The notes beneath the pieces are model-generated. The model was given only the letters and a program-made list of their open reading frames with translations. It had not been told where the DNA came from and searched no databases. From NCBI GenBank assembly GCA_937924775.1, contig CALDUT010000003.1:62001-126000 (forward strand): a stretch of 64,000 nt of DNA. The letters run 5' to 3'. Of the stretch, positions 17,664 to 27,114 are shown in pieces; the first letter of the stretch is position 1, and each line of letters begins with the position of its first letter. A program made the translations under genes and the position numbers. This DNA comes from an uncultured Gemmata sp. Lineage in GTDB: Bacteria > Planctomycetota > Planctomycetia > Gemmatales > Gemmataceae.

Positions 17664-17999
17664 CTATTTTAATAGATCTTTGAGGGCTTTGAGCGGTCGT
17701 GCAGTAACGCGAGTGTGAGCGGGTTTATCCTTGGTTTTGATCATCTTGCCAGGGTTGAAGCGGTCGGGAACCAATTCGCCGCCCTTCTTGGCCGGGATTC
17801 GCTTGGCTTTGAGTTTGAACAGGCCCGGCAGCGTCAGAACACCCGGACCTTTGGCGCTCAGTTGCTGCGTGATGATTTCGGTCATCGCTTCGAAAACCCT
17901 CGCGATATCGGATTTCGACAATTCGGTTTTGTTCGCAATTTCGGTGAAGAATTGGGATTTGGTCAGCGATTTGGGGCTTTTCCCGCTGGCTTTGGCCAT
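17664..17999 (-). CDS. HU-family DNA-binding protein
   Basis: Nucleoid-associated protein of 111 residues, longer than the usual 90. An N-terminal Lys/Ser-rich tail (MAKASGKSPKS) precedes the HU helical dimerisation body (LTKSQFFTEIANKTELSKSDIARVF) and the beta-arm region in which the usual RNPxTG tip is replaced by FNPGKMIKTKDKP. Basic C-terminus. HU proteins bind DNA with little sequence specificity and shape the nucleoid. It lies convergent to aphA and its start faces the long tkt leader. The modified arm tip may alter DNA bending. Confidence 0.92.
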   Translation of the reverse strand: MAKASGKSPKSLTKSQFFTEIANKTELSKSDIARVFEAMTEIITQQLSAKGPGVLTLPGLFKLKAKRIPAKKGGELVPDRFNPGKMIKTKDKPAHTRVTARPLKALKDLLK

Positions 18000-18371
18000 A
18001 GTAATTCTCCAACTCGTGGTGTGAAGGGAAGCAGCAAACTGCTTGAAAACTACGGGTTTTCGCGGGGTTTTGTCAACTCAACAACGGAATTTCCCTAGAA
18101 ATATCTGGCATTTTGCGGGCGGGGAGACCATTTTTTGCATTTTTCGGGGGATTTTTCATCATTTCGACCCGCTACAGACGCTATGGACGCCACGCTCATC
18201 CGCGACGGGGCGGCCTGGGAAACGCGGGGAATCGTGGAAGAAAAACACGCTTGTGGAGCTGGCGATTGTGGCTTCGAAACGTTCGCAGAGCGGTTTCGCC
18301 CCGCGGCTGGTTGCTCGTTGCAGGGGAGGCTGTATTCTCTACTGCAATCGTTACTTGTTTGTGAGGGAACA
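18000..18371. other. 372-bp divergent intergenic region between HU and tkt genes
   Basis: No convincing gene. The tkt frame stays open back to 18135, but the family N-terminus and a GAGGGA ribosome-binding site both favour the ATG at 18372, so the extension is not counted as coding. The left part (18060-18170) has AT-rich runs (TTTTTTGCATTTTTCG) in an otherwise GC-rich region and is the likely place for the promoters of both genes. I could not pick out a specific -35/-10 pair. Confidence 0.5.
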
Positions 18372-20429
18372 ATGGCCGAGTTCACCCCGCTCGACATTAC
18401 CGCCATCAACACCATCCGCACCCTGGCGATAGACGCCGTCCAGAAGGCCAATTCTGGCCACCCCGGTGCGCCGATGGGTTTGGCCCCGATGGCCTATGTG
18501 CTGTGGAACCGCTTCTTGACCTACGACCCGGCCGACCCCCTGTGGCCGAACCGCGACCGCTTCGTGCTCTCTAACGGCCACGCCTCCATGTTGCTTTATG
18601 CCCTCATCCACCTGGCCCAAATTCGCAACGCCGATTGGCACCACGGCCGCGTTCTCGACGAAGAATCGTTGCCGATGGATCAATTGAAGCAGTTCCGGCA
18701 GCTCAAAAGCCGCACCCCTGGGCACCCGGAAAGCGACCGGACCGCGGGCGTGGAAACCACCACCGGTCCCTTGGGCCAAGGTGTCGCCAATGCCGTCGGT
18801 ATGGCTATTGCGCAGAGATGGAAAGCCGCGTACTACGGCCGCCCGGGCTTCGAAGCGTTGTTTCATCACCGCATCTATGCCATTTGCGGCGACGGTTGCA
18901 TGATGGAGGGGGTGGCCAGCGAAGCGGCTTCCCTCGCCGGGCACCTGCAACTGAATCATCTCACGCTCATCTACGACGATAACGGCATCACCATCGACGG
19001 CCACACACACTTGGCGTTCAGCGAAGACGTTCCCAAACGCTTCGAGTCTTACGGCTGGAATGTGCTTCGCATCCACGATGGCAACGACCTCGATGCGATG
19101 GTCAAGGCCCTCGAACAAGCCCAGCAATCGGACAAACCCACCCTTATCACCCTGAAAACTGTCATCGGCTATGGTTCTCCGAATAAGGCCAACACGCACT
19201 CAGCCCATGGCGAACCGTTGGGTGCCGAGGAAGTGAAGTTGACCAAGAAAACCTACGGCTGGCCGGAAGAGTCCTCATTTCTGGTTCCCGACGGGGTGTA
19301 CGATCTTTTCCGGAAAGGCTTGGGGGCCCGGGGTGCGGTCGCTCACGCCGCGTGGAAGCAATTGTTTGCGGATTACCAAGCGAAATACCCGAAAGAAGCT
19401 GCCGAATTAGAACTGATGGAACAACGGCGGCTGCCCAGCGGTTGGGACAAAGACATTCCTAGCTTCCCTGCTGATGCCAAAGGATTGGCCACGCGCGACA
19501 GCTCGGGGCAAGTTCTCAATGCGATTGCCAAGAACCTGCCGTGGTTGGTGGGCGGATCGGCCGACCTGAACCCCTCCACGAAAACCTACATGAAATTCGA
19601 GGGGGCCGGAGTTTTCACGGCCAAAACGCCCGCGGGCCGCAACATCCACTTCGGTGTCCGCGAACACGCTATGGGGGCCATCATGAACGGTATGGCCCTC
19701 TCCAAGCTCCGCTCCTACGGTTCCGGCTTCTTGATCTTCTCCGACTATGGCCGCCCGGCAATTCGTTTGGCCGCGCTGATGGGAGTTCCGGTGCTCTACG
19801 TTTTCACCCACGACAGTATCGGTGTGGGGGAAGACGGTCCAACGCACCAACCCATCGAACAATTGATGTCGCTGCGGGCGATTCCCAACCTCATCGTCAT
19901 TCGCCCTTGCGACGCGAACGAAGTCGTCGAGGCTTACAAAGTCGCCCTCCAGCAAACCCACTGCCCCGTGGTCTTGGCCATGACGCGGCAACCGGTTCCC
20001 ACGCTCGATCGCACCAAATACGCACCCGCTGCGGGATTAGCCCGGGGTGGCTATGCTCTCAATAACGTCCCCAACCCGGCGGTGCTGCTGATCGCTACTG
20101 GCAGCGAAGTGGCCCTCGCTGCGGAAGCTGCCGAGAAGCTGGCCGCGGAAAATATCCCCGCTCGCGTCGTCAGTTTGCCGAGTTGGGAATTGTTCGAACA
20201 GCAAGACCAGGCCTACCGCGACTGCGTCCTACCCCCGCAAGTGACCGCACGCGTGTGTATCGAGATGGGTTGTGCCTTCGGCTGGGAGAAATACGCCGGG
20301 CCGACCGGAGCAATCCTGGCAATGCGTTCCTTTGGGGCCTCGGCTCCGATCAAAGATTTGCTGAAGCATTTTGGTTTCACCGTGGATGCCGTGGTCCAGG
20401 CGGCCAAGGCGCAACTGCGCGGCGTATAG
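18372..20429 (+). CDS. tkt: transketolase
   Basis: Thiamine-diphosphate enzyme of the non-oxidative pentose phosphate pathway, moving two-carbon ketol units between sugar phosphates; 685 residues, normal for a complete bacterial transketolase. Seen: [12 protein letters not shown] at the N-terminus, the ThDP-binding GDGCMMEG...[10 protein letters not shown] segment, [20 protein letters not shown], the pyrimidine domain with [11 protein letters not shown] and [16 protein letters not shown], and a C-terminal domain ending [18 protein letters not shown] 18372 has GAGGGA upstream. It is monocistronic in appearance, convergent with a sulfatase gene. Confidence 0.97.
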   Translation: MAEFTPLDITAINTIRTLAIDAVQKANSGHPGAPMGLAPMAYVLWNRFLTYDPADPLWPNRDRFVLSNGHASMLLYALIHLAQIRNADWHHGRVLDEESLPMDQLKQFRQLKSRTPGHPESDRTAGVETTTGPLGQGVANAVGMAIAQRWKAAYYGRPGFEALFHHRIYAICGDGCMMEGVASEAASLAGHLQLNHLTLIYDDNGITIDGHTHLAFSEDVPKRFESYGWNVLRIHDGNDLDAMVKALEQAQQSDKPTLITLKTVIGYGSPNKANTHSAHGEPLGAEEVKLTKKTYGWPEESSFLVPDGVYDLFRKGLGARGAVAHAAWKQLFADYQAKYPKEAAELELMEQRRLPSGWDKDIPSFPADAKGLATRDSSGQVLNAIAKNLPWLVGGSADLNPSTKTYMKFEGAGVFTAKTPAGRNIHFGVREHAMGAIMNGMALSKLRSYGSGFLIFSDYGRPAIRLAALMGVPVLYVFTHDSIGVGEDGPTHQPIEQLMSLRAIPNLIVIRPCDANEVVEAYKVALQQTHCPVVLAMTRQPVPTLDRTKYAPAAGLARGGYALNNVPNPAVLLIATGSEVALAAEAAEKLAAENIPARVVSLPSWELFEQQDQAYRDCVLPPQVTARVCIEMGCAFGWEKYAGPTGAILAMRSFGASAPIKDLLKHFGFTVDAVVQAAKAQLRGV

Positions 20430-20469
20430 AGGGAATCGCCCAGGCACTGCGCGCAGAAGTCGACCTGAT

Positions 20470-20499
20470 GTGAACCGAGAGTTGCTGATCCCGGTTCAC
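20470..20499. terminator. possible bidirectional terminator between tkt and the sulfatase gene
   Basis: An 8-base perfect inverted repeat, GTGAACCG (20470-20477) and CGGTTCAC (20492-20499), with a 14-base loop, sits in the convergent gap 40 bases after the tkt stop. No T-run on either side, so the role is only suggested by its position. Confidence 0.3.
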
Positions 20500-20541
20500 C
20501 CCGCTGCGGTATTTCCTCAACAAGTCTTGCTCATCCACCAT

Positions 20542-22158
20542 TTACTTCTTGGGTGGCGGCTGAAGTCCATCGTCGGGCTGGTTCCACAACCGGTAGGGGT
20601 CGTGATGGCGTCGCATTTCCTTCAGTAGCAACTGCTCCATTTCACGCAGCTTGTCGGCGTATTGGGGATCGTTGGCTAGGTTCGTTTGGTGTTTCTCCGG
20701 TTTTACGCTAGTCAAAGCGATCACATTCGGGTCGTGATGCTCAGGAAGAAATTCGTGGGGATTGTCTTTGAGGTTGAACAATTGCTTCTGTCGGACTTGG
20801 CCCTCGAGAACATCGTACTGGATCAGTTTCCAGTCGCCGTGGCGAACAGCCCGCATTCCGGGTGTGGTTCCACCCGAGTAAACACCATAGAGAACGTCGC
20901 GGATCGTATCGCGGCGACCCTCGAGGACCGGCTTGAAACTGAGACCCTCGTTGGAATCCGGCGGTGTGATACCCGCCAGATCACAGAACGTCGCAAGCAG
21001 ATCCGATAGATAGACGTTGCCGACCACGCGGGAACCGGCACGGATACCCGGTCCTTTCACAATCAGGGGCACACGCCAAGAATGTTCGTAGAGATTCTGT
21101 TTGCCTTGTAAACCATGTCGGCCAATCGCGATGCCATGATCGGCGGTATAGACGACGTAGGTGTTATCCAGCTCCCTCATGTCGCGGAGTTGGGAGAGAA
21201 CCCGGCCGATCTGTTCGTCGATGTATTCGGAACACGCGAACTGACGGCCCAATTCATTGCGAATGGTGCGTTCATCGCGTCGGTCCCATACCCCGCTGAC
21301 ATCGACTTCATCGCGCAAGTTCGGGTGCCCGTGGTCGAACGGATGGGCGGGCAGATAGTTCACTGGCAGTTTCGGCGCTTGGGCGTTGGCCGGCGGCGGG
21401 TTGTGGCGATCAGTATGATTGCTGGCTCCGTATTTGGCGAGAAATTCCGGTTTGCCATCGCGGGGATCGTGGGGATGCGAAAAGCCAAAATAGATAAAGA
21501 ATGGTTCTTTCTCGCGAAGGCGTTGCCGCTGCTGAAGATAGGCCAGCACCTGGTCGGCGTGCCACGCACTGCCGGTAGCATCGGTCGAACCGCGTTTGGT
21601 GGCATCCTTCACGATGGCGAATTGTTGGTTAGCCGCAGTATAGCTGTTGCCGATTTTGCAGGTTCGCATGGTTGTGTAGCCCGCACGGCCGAAGACAGCA
21701 GCCAGCGTGTTTTTCTCCAACTCCGGCGGGCAGAGTTTCTTCTCTACAGCCTGTGGTGAAATAGGAAGATGCCATACGCTACGCCCGCTCATGATCATGT
21801 ACCGCGACGGCATACAGACGGCACCCATGAACGATCCCATGTGATAGGCTCCATCGAAGGTCATGCCCTCGCGGGCCAACCGTTCAATCACCGGGGTTTG
21901 TAATTCCGAGTGGGGATTATAAACCTTCAGATCAAACGGGGATTGATCATCCACGATGATGAACAAGAAATTCGGCTTGTCCGCAGCCGGTAACAGCGAA
22001 GCCCAGCCCAACAGCAACGCGAAGATGCCGGAATAACGCCCGTATCCCCGAAGTGAACCCAGCGGTACTCCACAGAACAACCCCAACCTGCGAGCAAAAT
22101 AGAACGGAGAGTCAGCCCGCGGAATGAGCCCGCTGCAACGAATCCATAGCCCGTTCAT
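20542..22158 (-). CDS. secreted sulfatase (type I, Cys-type)
   Basis: Sulfate ester hydrolase of the alkaline-phosphatase superfamily, 538 residues. The active-site formylglycine precursor is C115 in VCMPSR (CxPxR), preceded by metal-binding Asp residues in FIIVDDQSP; further metal ligands are in YTADHGIAIGRHG. A hydrophobic segment GIFALLLGWASLLPAA near residue 45 acts as signal peptide, so the true start may lie downstream of ATG 22158 or the 40-residue N-terminus is an extended leader. Segments HDPRDG and KQNLYEHSWRVPLIVKGPG are typical of planctomycete iduronate-sulfatase-like enzymes. The substrate, probably an algal or other sulfated polysaccharide, is unknown. No maturation enzyme gene is nearby. 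Confidence 0.9.
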   Translation of the reverse strand: MNGLWIRCSGLIPRADSPFYFARRLGLFCGVPLGSLRGYGRYSGIFALLLGWASLLPAADKPNFLFIIVDDQSPFDLKVYNPHSELQTPVIERLAREGMTFDGAYHMGSFMGAVCMPSRYMIMSGRSVWHLPISPQAVEKKLCPPELEKNTLAAVFGRAGYTTMRTCKIGNSYTAANQQFAIVKDATKRGSTDATGSAWHADQVLAYLQQRQRLREKEPFFIYFGFSHPHDPRDGKPEFLAKYGASNHTDRHNPPPANAQAPKLPVNYLPAHPFDHGHPNLRDEVDVSGVWDRRDERTIRNELGRQFACSEYIDEQIGRVLSQLRDMRELDNTYVVYTADHGIAIGRHGLQGKQNLYEHSWRVPLIVKGPGIRAGSRVVGNVYLSDLLATFCDLAGITPPDSNEGLSFKPVLEGRRDTIRDVLYGVYSGGTTPGMRAVRHGDWKLIQYDVLEGQVRQKQLFNLKDNPHEFLPEHHDPNVIALTSVKPEKHQTNLANDPQYADKLREMEQLLLKEMRRHHDPYRLWNQPDDGLQPPPKK

Positions 22159-22368
22159 AAATGCAACCCCCGTGGAGATACGGGCCCATTCTCGGACGCT
22201 GGGCCGAGAATCCGCATCTCTCCTGGCGAGTCAGTGTAGCCGGAGCCGTTCGGATGAATCAATGTTGGTAGTGGAAATTTTCCTGCGCAGAGGGGTCTTC
22301 CCCAATCTTGGAAAGCGGGCGAATGTTCCTGGTGTTAGGGAACAAACCGGTTGGCCCAGAGGTGACCA

Positions 22369-24999
22369 TTACGCGGGTTGGGCCAAGTCACGCAACAGGG
22401 TCGCGACAAGTGCGGACCAGCCGGTTTGATGGCTGGCACCGCAGCCACGCCCGGTATCGCCGTGGTAGTATTCGTAAAAGAGGATGAGGTTTTTCCAGTG
22501 GGGATCGTCGGCATAGCGGCGGACATCACCGTGGCAGGGGCGTTGTCCATCAGCTCCGGGCAGAAAGAGGCGGATGAGCCGTGCGGAAAGGTCGTCGGCC
22601 GCTTCCGCGAGTGTCTTCCATTGGCCGGACCCCGTTGGCACTTCAACGCGGAAATCGCCTTCATAGTAGCGGGCATATTCTCGGAGCGACTCGATGATCA
22701 GAAAATTCATCGGGAACCACACCGGCCCACGCCAGTTGGAATTACCGCCAAACATGCCGTTGTCGGCTTCGCCTGGCACATACGCGACGACATGATCTTC
22801 CTCATTTCGGTGCCACACATAAGGTTTTTCCGCATGAACGCGAGAAAGCGAGCGGACACCACAGGGGGAGTAGAACTCATTTTCCGCAAAAAGATACTGG
22901 AAAAGCCGTTCCAAGCGGTTGCGGTTGGGCAAGGTCAAAAGATAGTAAGGCCGATCGAGAGGTGCATCGGCCCCTTGGAGGTCCAGATAGCCCAGAATCT
23001 CCGAGCGGTGCCGGACAAACCATTGCAGACGCCGGCGAAACTGCGGCAGTTTCTCCAAGGTTTCGCGGGGTAACAGTGTGACGGCAAACAGGGGAACAAG
23101 CCCGACAATGGACCGCACCTTGAGCGGAATCAATTGCCCGTCGAGGTGGAGGTGATCGTAATAGAAACCGTCGTCTTCATCCCAAAGCCCTGTGCCATCG
23201 AGCGTATTGATGGCATGGGCAATCGCGACGTAATGTTCCAGGAATTTGCTGGCCATATCTTCATAGGCCGCGTCCTCGAGGGCCAATTCGAGAGCGATCG
23301 CCAGCATTTCCCGGCAGAAGAAGGCCATCCACGCGGTACCGTCAGCTTGTTCGAGGTGCCCCCCGGTGGGCAGCGGATGAGAACGATCGAACACGCCGAT
23401 ATTATCGAGGCCGAGAAACCCGCCCGAAAATAAGTGCTTGCCAGTGTAGTCTTTGCGGTTCACCCACCAGGTGAAATTGAGAGCCAGCTTGTGGAAGGCG
23501 CGTTTCAGAAAGGTTTTATCGCAGCGACCGTCGCGCTCGTAAACGCGACGGCACGCCCACGCATGCACCGGGGGGTTGACATCCGCAAAATTGAATTCGT
23601 AAGCCGGCAGTTGCCCGTTGGGATGTTGGTACCAATCCCGCAGAAAGCGGAGAAGCTGATCTTTCGCGAACGCGGCGTCAAGATCGCTGAATGGGATCAT
23701 CTGGAAGGCCGTATCCCAAACAGCAAACCAGGGGAATTCCCACTTATCGGGCATGGAGAGAATGTCACGGGCAAACAGGTGAGGCCAATCTTGGTTCGGA
23801 TGCATGCGGTGCGCGGGAGGAGCCGGCTGCGCCGGGTCGCCGGTCAACCAATCACGGACATGGTAGTAGTAGAACTGCTGGGTCCAAATCAGGCCTGCAT
23901 TCGCCTGGCGGAATACCAGACTTTCCGCGTCGCTCAAGTGTGGGGCGAGGGCATGGTAAAATTCATCGGCTTCCGCAATCCGTTGCGCGACAGTTTGCTC
24001 AAACGATTCTCCAAAAGCCGGTTCGCCCAAGTCTGCCCGGCGTAAGCGCAGGCGCACGGTTGCCGTTTGGCCCGGTGCCAACTCCAAGCGGTAAACCGCG
24101 GCGGCTTTCGTTCCGCGTTCGGCCGGGTTGATGGCCTCGTCGCGGCCGTGGATGAGCCATTCGTGAAAGGCATCCTTCACATAGGGGTTGTCGTTGGCGA
24201 CGTTGAAAAGCCGGGCTTGGTTCGTTTCGTTATCGGTGAATAGCCATCGCGGGGAGCCTTCCGCGTCCAGACGATAGCGACCGAGGGTGGCGTGTTCCGC
24301 AATCACGGCGTCGCCGTCCCGCCACAGTTGTGGCCGCCCCCAGTCTTGTTCGTAGCCACCGCCCCAACTCCAGGTATTGCGGAACCACAGAGTCGGTAAG
24401 ACATGGATTGTTGCGGGGTTAGGTGAATGGTTGGTTAAGTTCAAGCGGATGAGCAGATCGTGGGGGCTGGCTTTCGCATATTCGGCCATCACATCGACAT
24501 AGCCCGCCTCGAACACCCCAGTATCAGTGATTTCAAACTCTGGCTCATGAAAACCACGCTCCGCGTTCCGCTGCACCAGCTCCGCGTAGGGATAGGCCTG
24601 CAGCGGATACTTGTAGAGGCCTCGCAGATAGCTGGCCGTGGGGGTGGCGTCCAGATAATAATATAGTTCTTTGACATCCTCCCCGTGATTGCCCTCGGGA
24701 TTGGAGAGACCAAAGAGCCGTTCCTTCAAAATCGGATCGACGCCATTCCACAGGGCGAGGGCAAAACACAGTCGGCATTCGCGATCGGTGATCCCCAACA
24801 GTCCATCTTCACCCCAACGATATGCCCGGCTGCGGGCCTGCTCGTGTGGGAAGGATTGCCAGCTCTGCCCGTTTTCGGAATAGTCCTCACGGACAGTCCC
24901 CCATTGCCGCTCCGACAAATACGCCCCCCAGAGTTTCCACTCCTCGGGATTGTCCGCGGCCGCTGCCATGCGTTGACCTTCGGCGGTATGGGCTGCCAT
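22369..24999 (-). CDS. GH63-like glucosidase (MGH1-type)
   Basis: Intracellular-looking alpha-glycosidase of the mannosyl-oligosaccharide glucosidase-like (MGH1/GH63) family, 876 residues, with no signal peptide. The N-terminal beta-sandwich region (about 1-350) precedes an (alpha/alpha)6 barrel containing WFAVWDTAFQMIPF and the conserved NSNWRGPVWFPMNFLIIE segment. ATG 24999 follows a strong GGGGAGGT. Bacterial relatives act on glucosylglycerate, mannosylglycerate or oligosaccharides; which applies here cannot be read from sequence. It lies in the same direction as the sulfatase gene, 210 bases upstream of it. Confidence 0.88.
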   Translation of the reverse strand: MAAHTAEGQRMAAAADNPEEWKLWGAYLSERQWGTVREDYSENGQSWQSFPHEQARSRAYRWGEDGLLGITDRECRLCFALALWNGVDPILKERLFGLSNPEGNHGEDVKELYYYLDATPTASYLRGLYKYPLQAYPYAELVQRNAERGFHEPEFEITDTGVFEAGYVDVMAEYAKASPHDLLIRLNLTNHSPNPATIHVLPTLWFRNTWSWGGGYEQDWGRPQLWRDGDAVIAEHATLGRYRLDAEGSPRWLFTDNETNQARLFNVANDNPYVKDAFHEWLIHGRDEAINPAERGTKAAAVYRLELAPGQTATVRLRLRRADLGEPAFGESFEQTVAQRIAEADEFYHALAPHLSDAESLVFRQANAGLIWTQQFYYYHVRDWLTGDPAQPAPPAHRMHPNQDWPHLFARDILSMPDKWEFPWFAVWDTAFQMIPFSDLDAAFAKDQLLRFLRDWYQHPNGQLPAYEFNFADVNPPVHAWACRRVYERDGRCDKTFLKRAFHKLALNFTWWVNRKDYTGKHLFSGGFLGLDNIGVFDRSHPLPTGGHLEQADGTAWMAFFCREMLAIALELALEDAAYEDMASKFLEHYVAIAHAINTLDGTGLWDEDDGFYYDHLHLDGQLIPLKVRSIVGLVPLFAVTLLPRETLEKLPQFRRRLQWFVRHRSEILGYLDLQGADAPLDRPYYLLTLPNRNRLERLFQYLFAENEFYSPCGVRSLSRVHAEKPYVWHRNEEDHVVAYVPGEADNGMFGGNSNWRGPVWFPMNFLIIESLREYARYYEGDFRVEVPTGSGQWKTLAEAADDLSARLIRLFLPGADGQRPCHGDVRRYADDPHWKNLILFYEYYHGDTGRGCGASHQTGWSALVATLLRDLAQPA

Positions 25000-25397
25000 A
25001 CTGGATACCTCCCCATAATCACACCCGGGCGACGACAGCGATCACCCGATGATACTTGGACCCCAAAGCAGTCAGGAGGCCTCATCCCCCGGCGGTAAAA
25101 TACTAATTCTCTCGCCAGTTGGATAAAGAAAAACGGGGATCACCGTACGGAACAAGACGGGTGAATGAATCCATCGGCCCTAACGAAAAGATGTGCAGAA
25201 TGTGTGAATATTTCACCAGTTACGCGGCGGGGAGCATCGCTGTATGAAGGCAATCCGCGACGGAAGCACGACCGAGGCTGTGGGCCAGCTCACTCAAAGT
25301 AACGGCTGGCCCACAGCTTCCACACGATATGAAAACTTGATGAAAATATAAACGTCCTTTTCGTCATTACTCCCTGCTTCTTAACTAACGTTCGCCG
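25000..25397. other. non-coding stretch, 398 bp
   Basis: No gene is supported. It holds the upstream region of the glucosidase gene (ribosome-binding site and presumably promoter), the long inverted repeat described separately, and an AT-rich tract near 25325-25390 that differs in composition from the flanks. Confidence 0.6.
25274..25320. repeat. long inverted repeat (16-bp stem, 15-nt loop)
   Basis: GCTGTGGGCCAGC at 25277-25289 is the exact reverse complement of GCTGGCCCACAGC at 25305-25317; three more outer pairs (one of them G-T) extend the stem to 25274-25320. No T-run follows on either strand. It could be a strong hairpin terminator for the decayed minus-strand gene ending at 25398, a small mobile repeat, or a structured RNA. 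Confidence 0.8.
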
Positions 25398-25926
25398 TCA
25401 TGGCCGCTGGTATTCAATCCGGTCCTCCCCTTCCCACGCATATACAAACGGCGGTGTGAAACACTCTTCATGGATAATCAACGGGAACAGTTCCGAAACG
25501 GCCACCATCCAAAAACTGCCGGCTACCAGTTTCCGGAATCGCCGCGTACTGCGGTGAGGATCCGGGTTGAATTCTGCATAGACAAACGCTTGCACAATGG
25601 GTGTCCCTTCTCCTTCCACAGGAATGACTTCAAACTCCCCGTTTTCTCGGCTCCGTTATCGGTGTTGCCATAGGGAGGAGAAGCCCCGTCGCTCTGTTGG
25701 CCGGTTACTGGATCACTGATGAACCACGTCCCCTCAGTGAAGTCGTAACAGAGCGGATAATGCACGATATAGGGTGAGTCACGTCCGCAGTCGTTGATAC
25801 CGCGACACGCACCTGGGCCACATTCAGATAGCTGTTGTAATCGTTGGGCACCGTATTCCAGTCGATCCACTAGTGGAGACTCTCTTACTCTCAGGAGGGC
25901 AACAGCCGGGTATGCGCCGACCACGG
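25398..25926 (-). pseudogene. frameshifted remnant, unknown protein
   Basis: Three minus-strand frames each carry protein-like stretches but none is intact. One frame reads DWNTVPNDYNSYLNVAQVRV near 25860-25800; the next frame reads HYPLCYDFTEGTWFISDPVT; a third gives an uninterrupted C-terminal part (from ENGEFEVIPVEGEGTPIVQA to the stop at 25398). The switching implies at least two frameshifts. I do not recognise the family. It follows the DUF1559 remnant in the same orientation and could be part of it or a separate gene. Confidence 0.55.
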
Positions 25927-26150
25927 TTAGAACGTTCGGCCTCTGGGCAATTCGGAGACACCAGGATAAGTCCCTACGGTAGTTTGATTGTTGTGAAGAG
26001 CCAAGCCGATCTGTTTGAGGTTATTCGTACACTCCGATCGTGTCGCTGCTTGGCGGACTTTTTGCCCCGCTGGCCGCAGTGGCCGGATCATAACAGCAAT
26101 AATCGCTATCTCCACAAGAAGTTCAATCTGGAGTGAACCCCATACGCCGG
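25927..26150 (-). pseudogene. remnant of a DUF1559 (pilin-like) protein N-terminus
   Basis: The minus strand encodes a recognisable planctomycete DUF1559 N-terminus: [14 protein letters not shown], then [20 protein letters not shown] and [15 protein letters not shown]. The prepilin-type start (normally RRGFTLIELLVVIAIIAIL) is broken: RRMGFT is in one frame and [10 protein letters not shown] in the next, consistent with a one-base insertion in CACTCCAGATTGAA near 26130. A stop follows about 60 residues later. So the gene is dead, though only mildly diverged in this part. Confidence 0.75.
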
Positions 26151-26238
26151 TTCGTCTTCATCAATACCTCTTCATGTAGCGATCGGAGCCCCGCAACGGT
26201 CTTTGGGTCTATCTGTGAATGTTGTTCAGAAATGACGC

Positions 26239-26261
26239 AAGCCCTAGGGAATCTAGGGCTT
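26239..26261 (-). terminator. hairpin just after tRNA-Pro
   Basis: AAGCCCTAG and CTAGGGCTT form a perfect 9-bp stem with a 5-base loop, 9 bases past the 3' end of the tRNA on the minus strand. The following minus-strand sequence (GCGTCATTTC) has only a weak T-run, but the position suits a factor-independent terminator of the tRNA transcript. Confidence 0.55.
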
Positions 26262-26269
26262 ATGGGGAG

Positions 26270-26344
26270 TCGGGCTGACTGGATTTGAACCAGCGACCTC
26301 TTGGTCCCGAACCAAGCGCTCTAGCCAAACTGAGCTACAGCCCG
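26270..26344 (-). tRNA. tRNA-Pro (anticodon CGG)
   Basis: A complete 75-base cloverleaf can be folded by hand. Acceptor CGGGCUG pairs with CAGCCCG (26271-26277), discriminator A at 26270, D arm GCUC/GAGC, anticodon arm CUUGG-UUCGGGA-CCAAG giving anticodon CGG for the proline codon CCG, a 5-base variable loop, and T arm GCUGG-UUCAAAU-CCAGU. The CCA end is not encoded. It sits among decayed sequences with no integrase or duplicated 3' end visible. Confidence 0.95.
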
Positions 26345-26604
26345 TAAGTGTGTCGTCATCGTAGCGGAGTGACCAGAGGAGTCAATAGCAACCTCGGAAC
26401 CCGCAGAGTCCACGAGAGTGCTGCCATCCACACCGGATCATGCAAGATGACCTCAACGCAAACTCATATATCTGTTGATGTTATAATTGTAGAGATCATC
26501 AAACCGCCTTTTGGTCGGCGTTCGCACGCGGGGAACCGTGGAATGCTGTTGATTTTTGAGGAACATCCAAGTTCCAATGGTTAAGGGTATTAGTTAGGGG
26601 TATC

Positions 26605-26950
26605 AACTGAAAAGCTCACCGATCAGCTCGCCCGCTAACCAAACTGCCCCTCCGACCATGGCTCCCACGGGACCACCAACATCCACTCCTATCGCGACAC
26701 TCGTAGCCAGCCCAGCCGCTGGTCCAGTTTACCGGGCCTCTTACGGATCCATGCCGCCGTGAGTCGTAGCGGCCATTTCTGAAACCAATTGCACCCCATC
26801 CGGGACTAACAACCACGGGCAGAATACCCGAGCTGTCGATTGCCCACCGATTTTGCTGCCGCTTTTGGCGCGAACTTTAACAGGGGTGGGTGTAGCCGTT
26901 TTGGCCACGGTCGGAGTGAGTTGACGTTGTGCCGCATGCACTGGCTGACT
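26605..26950 (-). pseudogene. remnant of a small protein with a glycine-zipper C-terminus
   Basis: The minus strand holds a 66-residue open frame from 26941 (HAAQRQLTPTVAKTATPTP...) ending at a TAA near 26744; after that stop and a second one, the same frame continues as AGLATSVAIGVDVGG followed by PVGAMVGGAVWLAGELIG to a stop at about 26608. The Gly/Ala-rich end looks like a glycine-zipper membrane segment. Either this is one gene broken by two stops or the second part is a small independent frame lacking a start. No family is recognised. Confidence 0.4.
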
Positions 26951-27114
26951 GTGTTCACGATTCGGGGAGTTTCCTGGGGCAAACGGTTGCCAGGGAGCGG
27001 CGGCTCCGTCATACTGAAGACACCGGCTCCTCTCGCCGGTTTGCGCGGAAATGCGTCAGTCATCCAAAACCCTTGTCAGGCTAGCCCGTTTGATACGCTC
27101 TGTCGGCACAGCAC

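Noticed and set aside
18135-18371. N-terminal extension of transketolase
   Set aside because: The frame is open, but the transketolase family starts at the ATG at 18372, which has its own ribosome-binding site.
26270-26344. tRNA-Pro as an integrated element's attachment site
   Set aside because: No integrase gene, no second copy of the tRNA 3' end and no terminal repeats were seen, so only decay of nearby genes is claimed.
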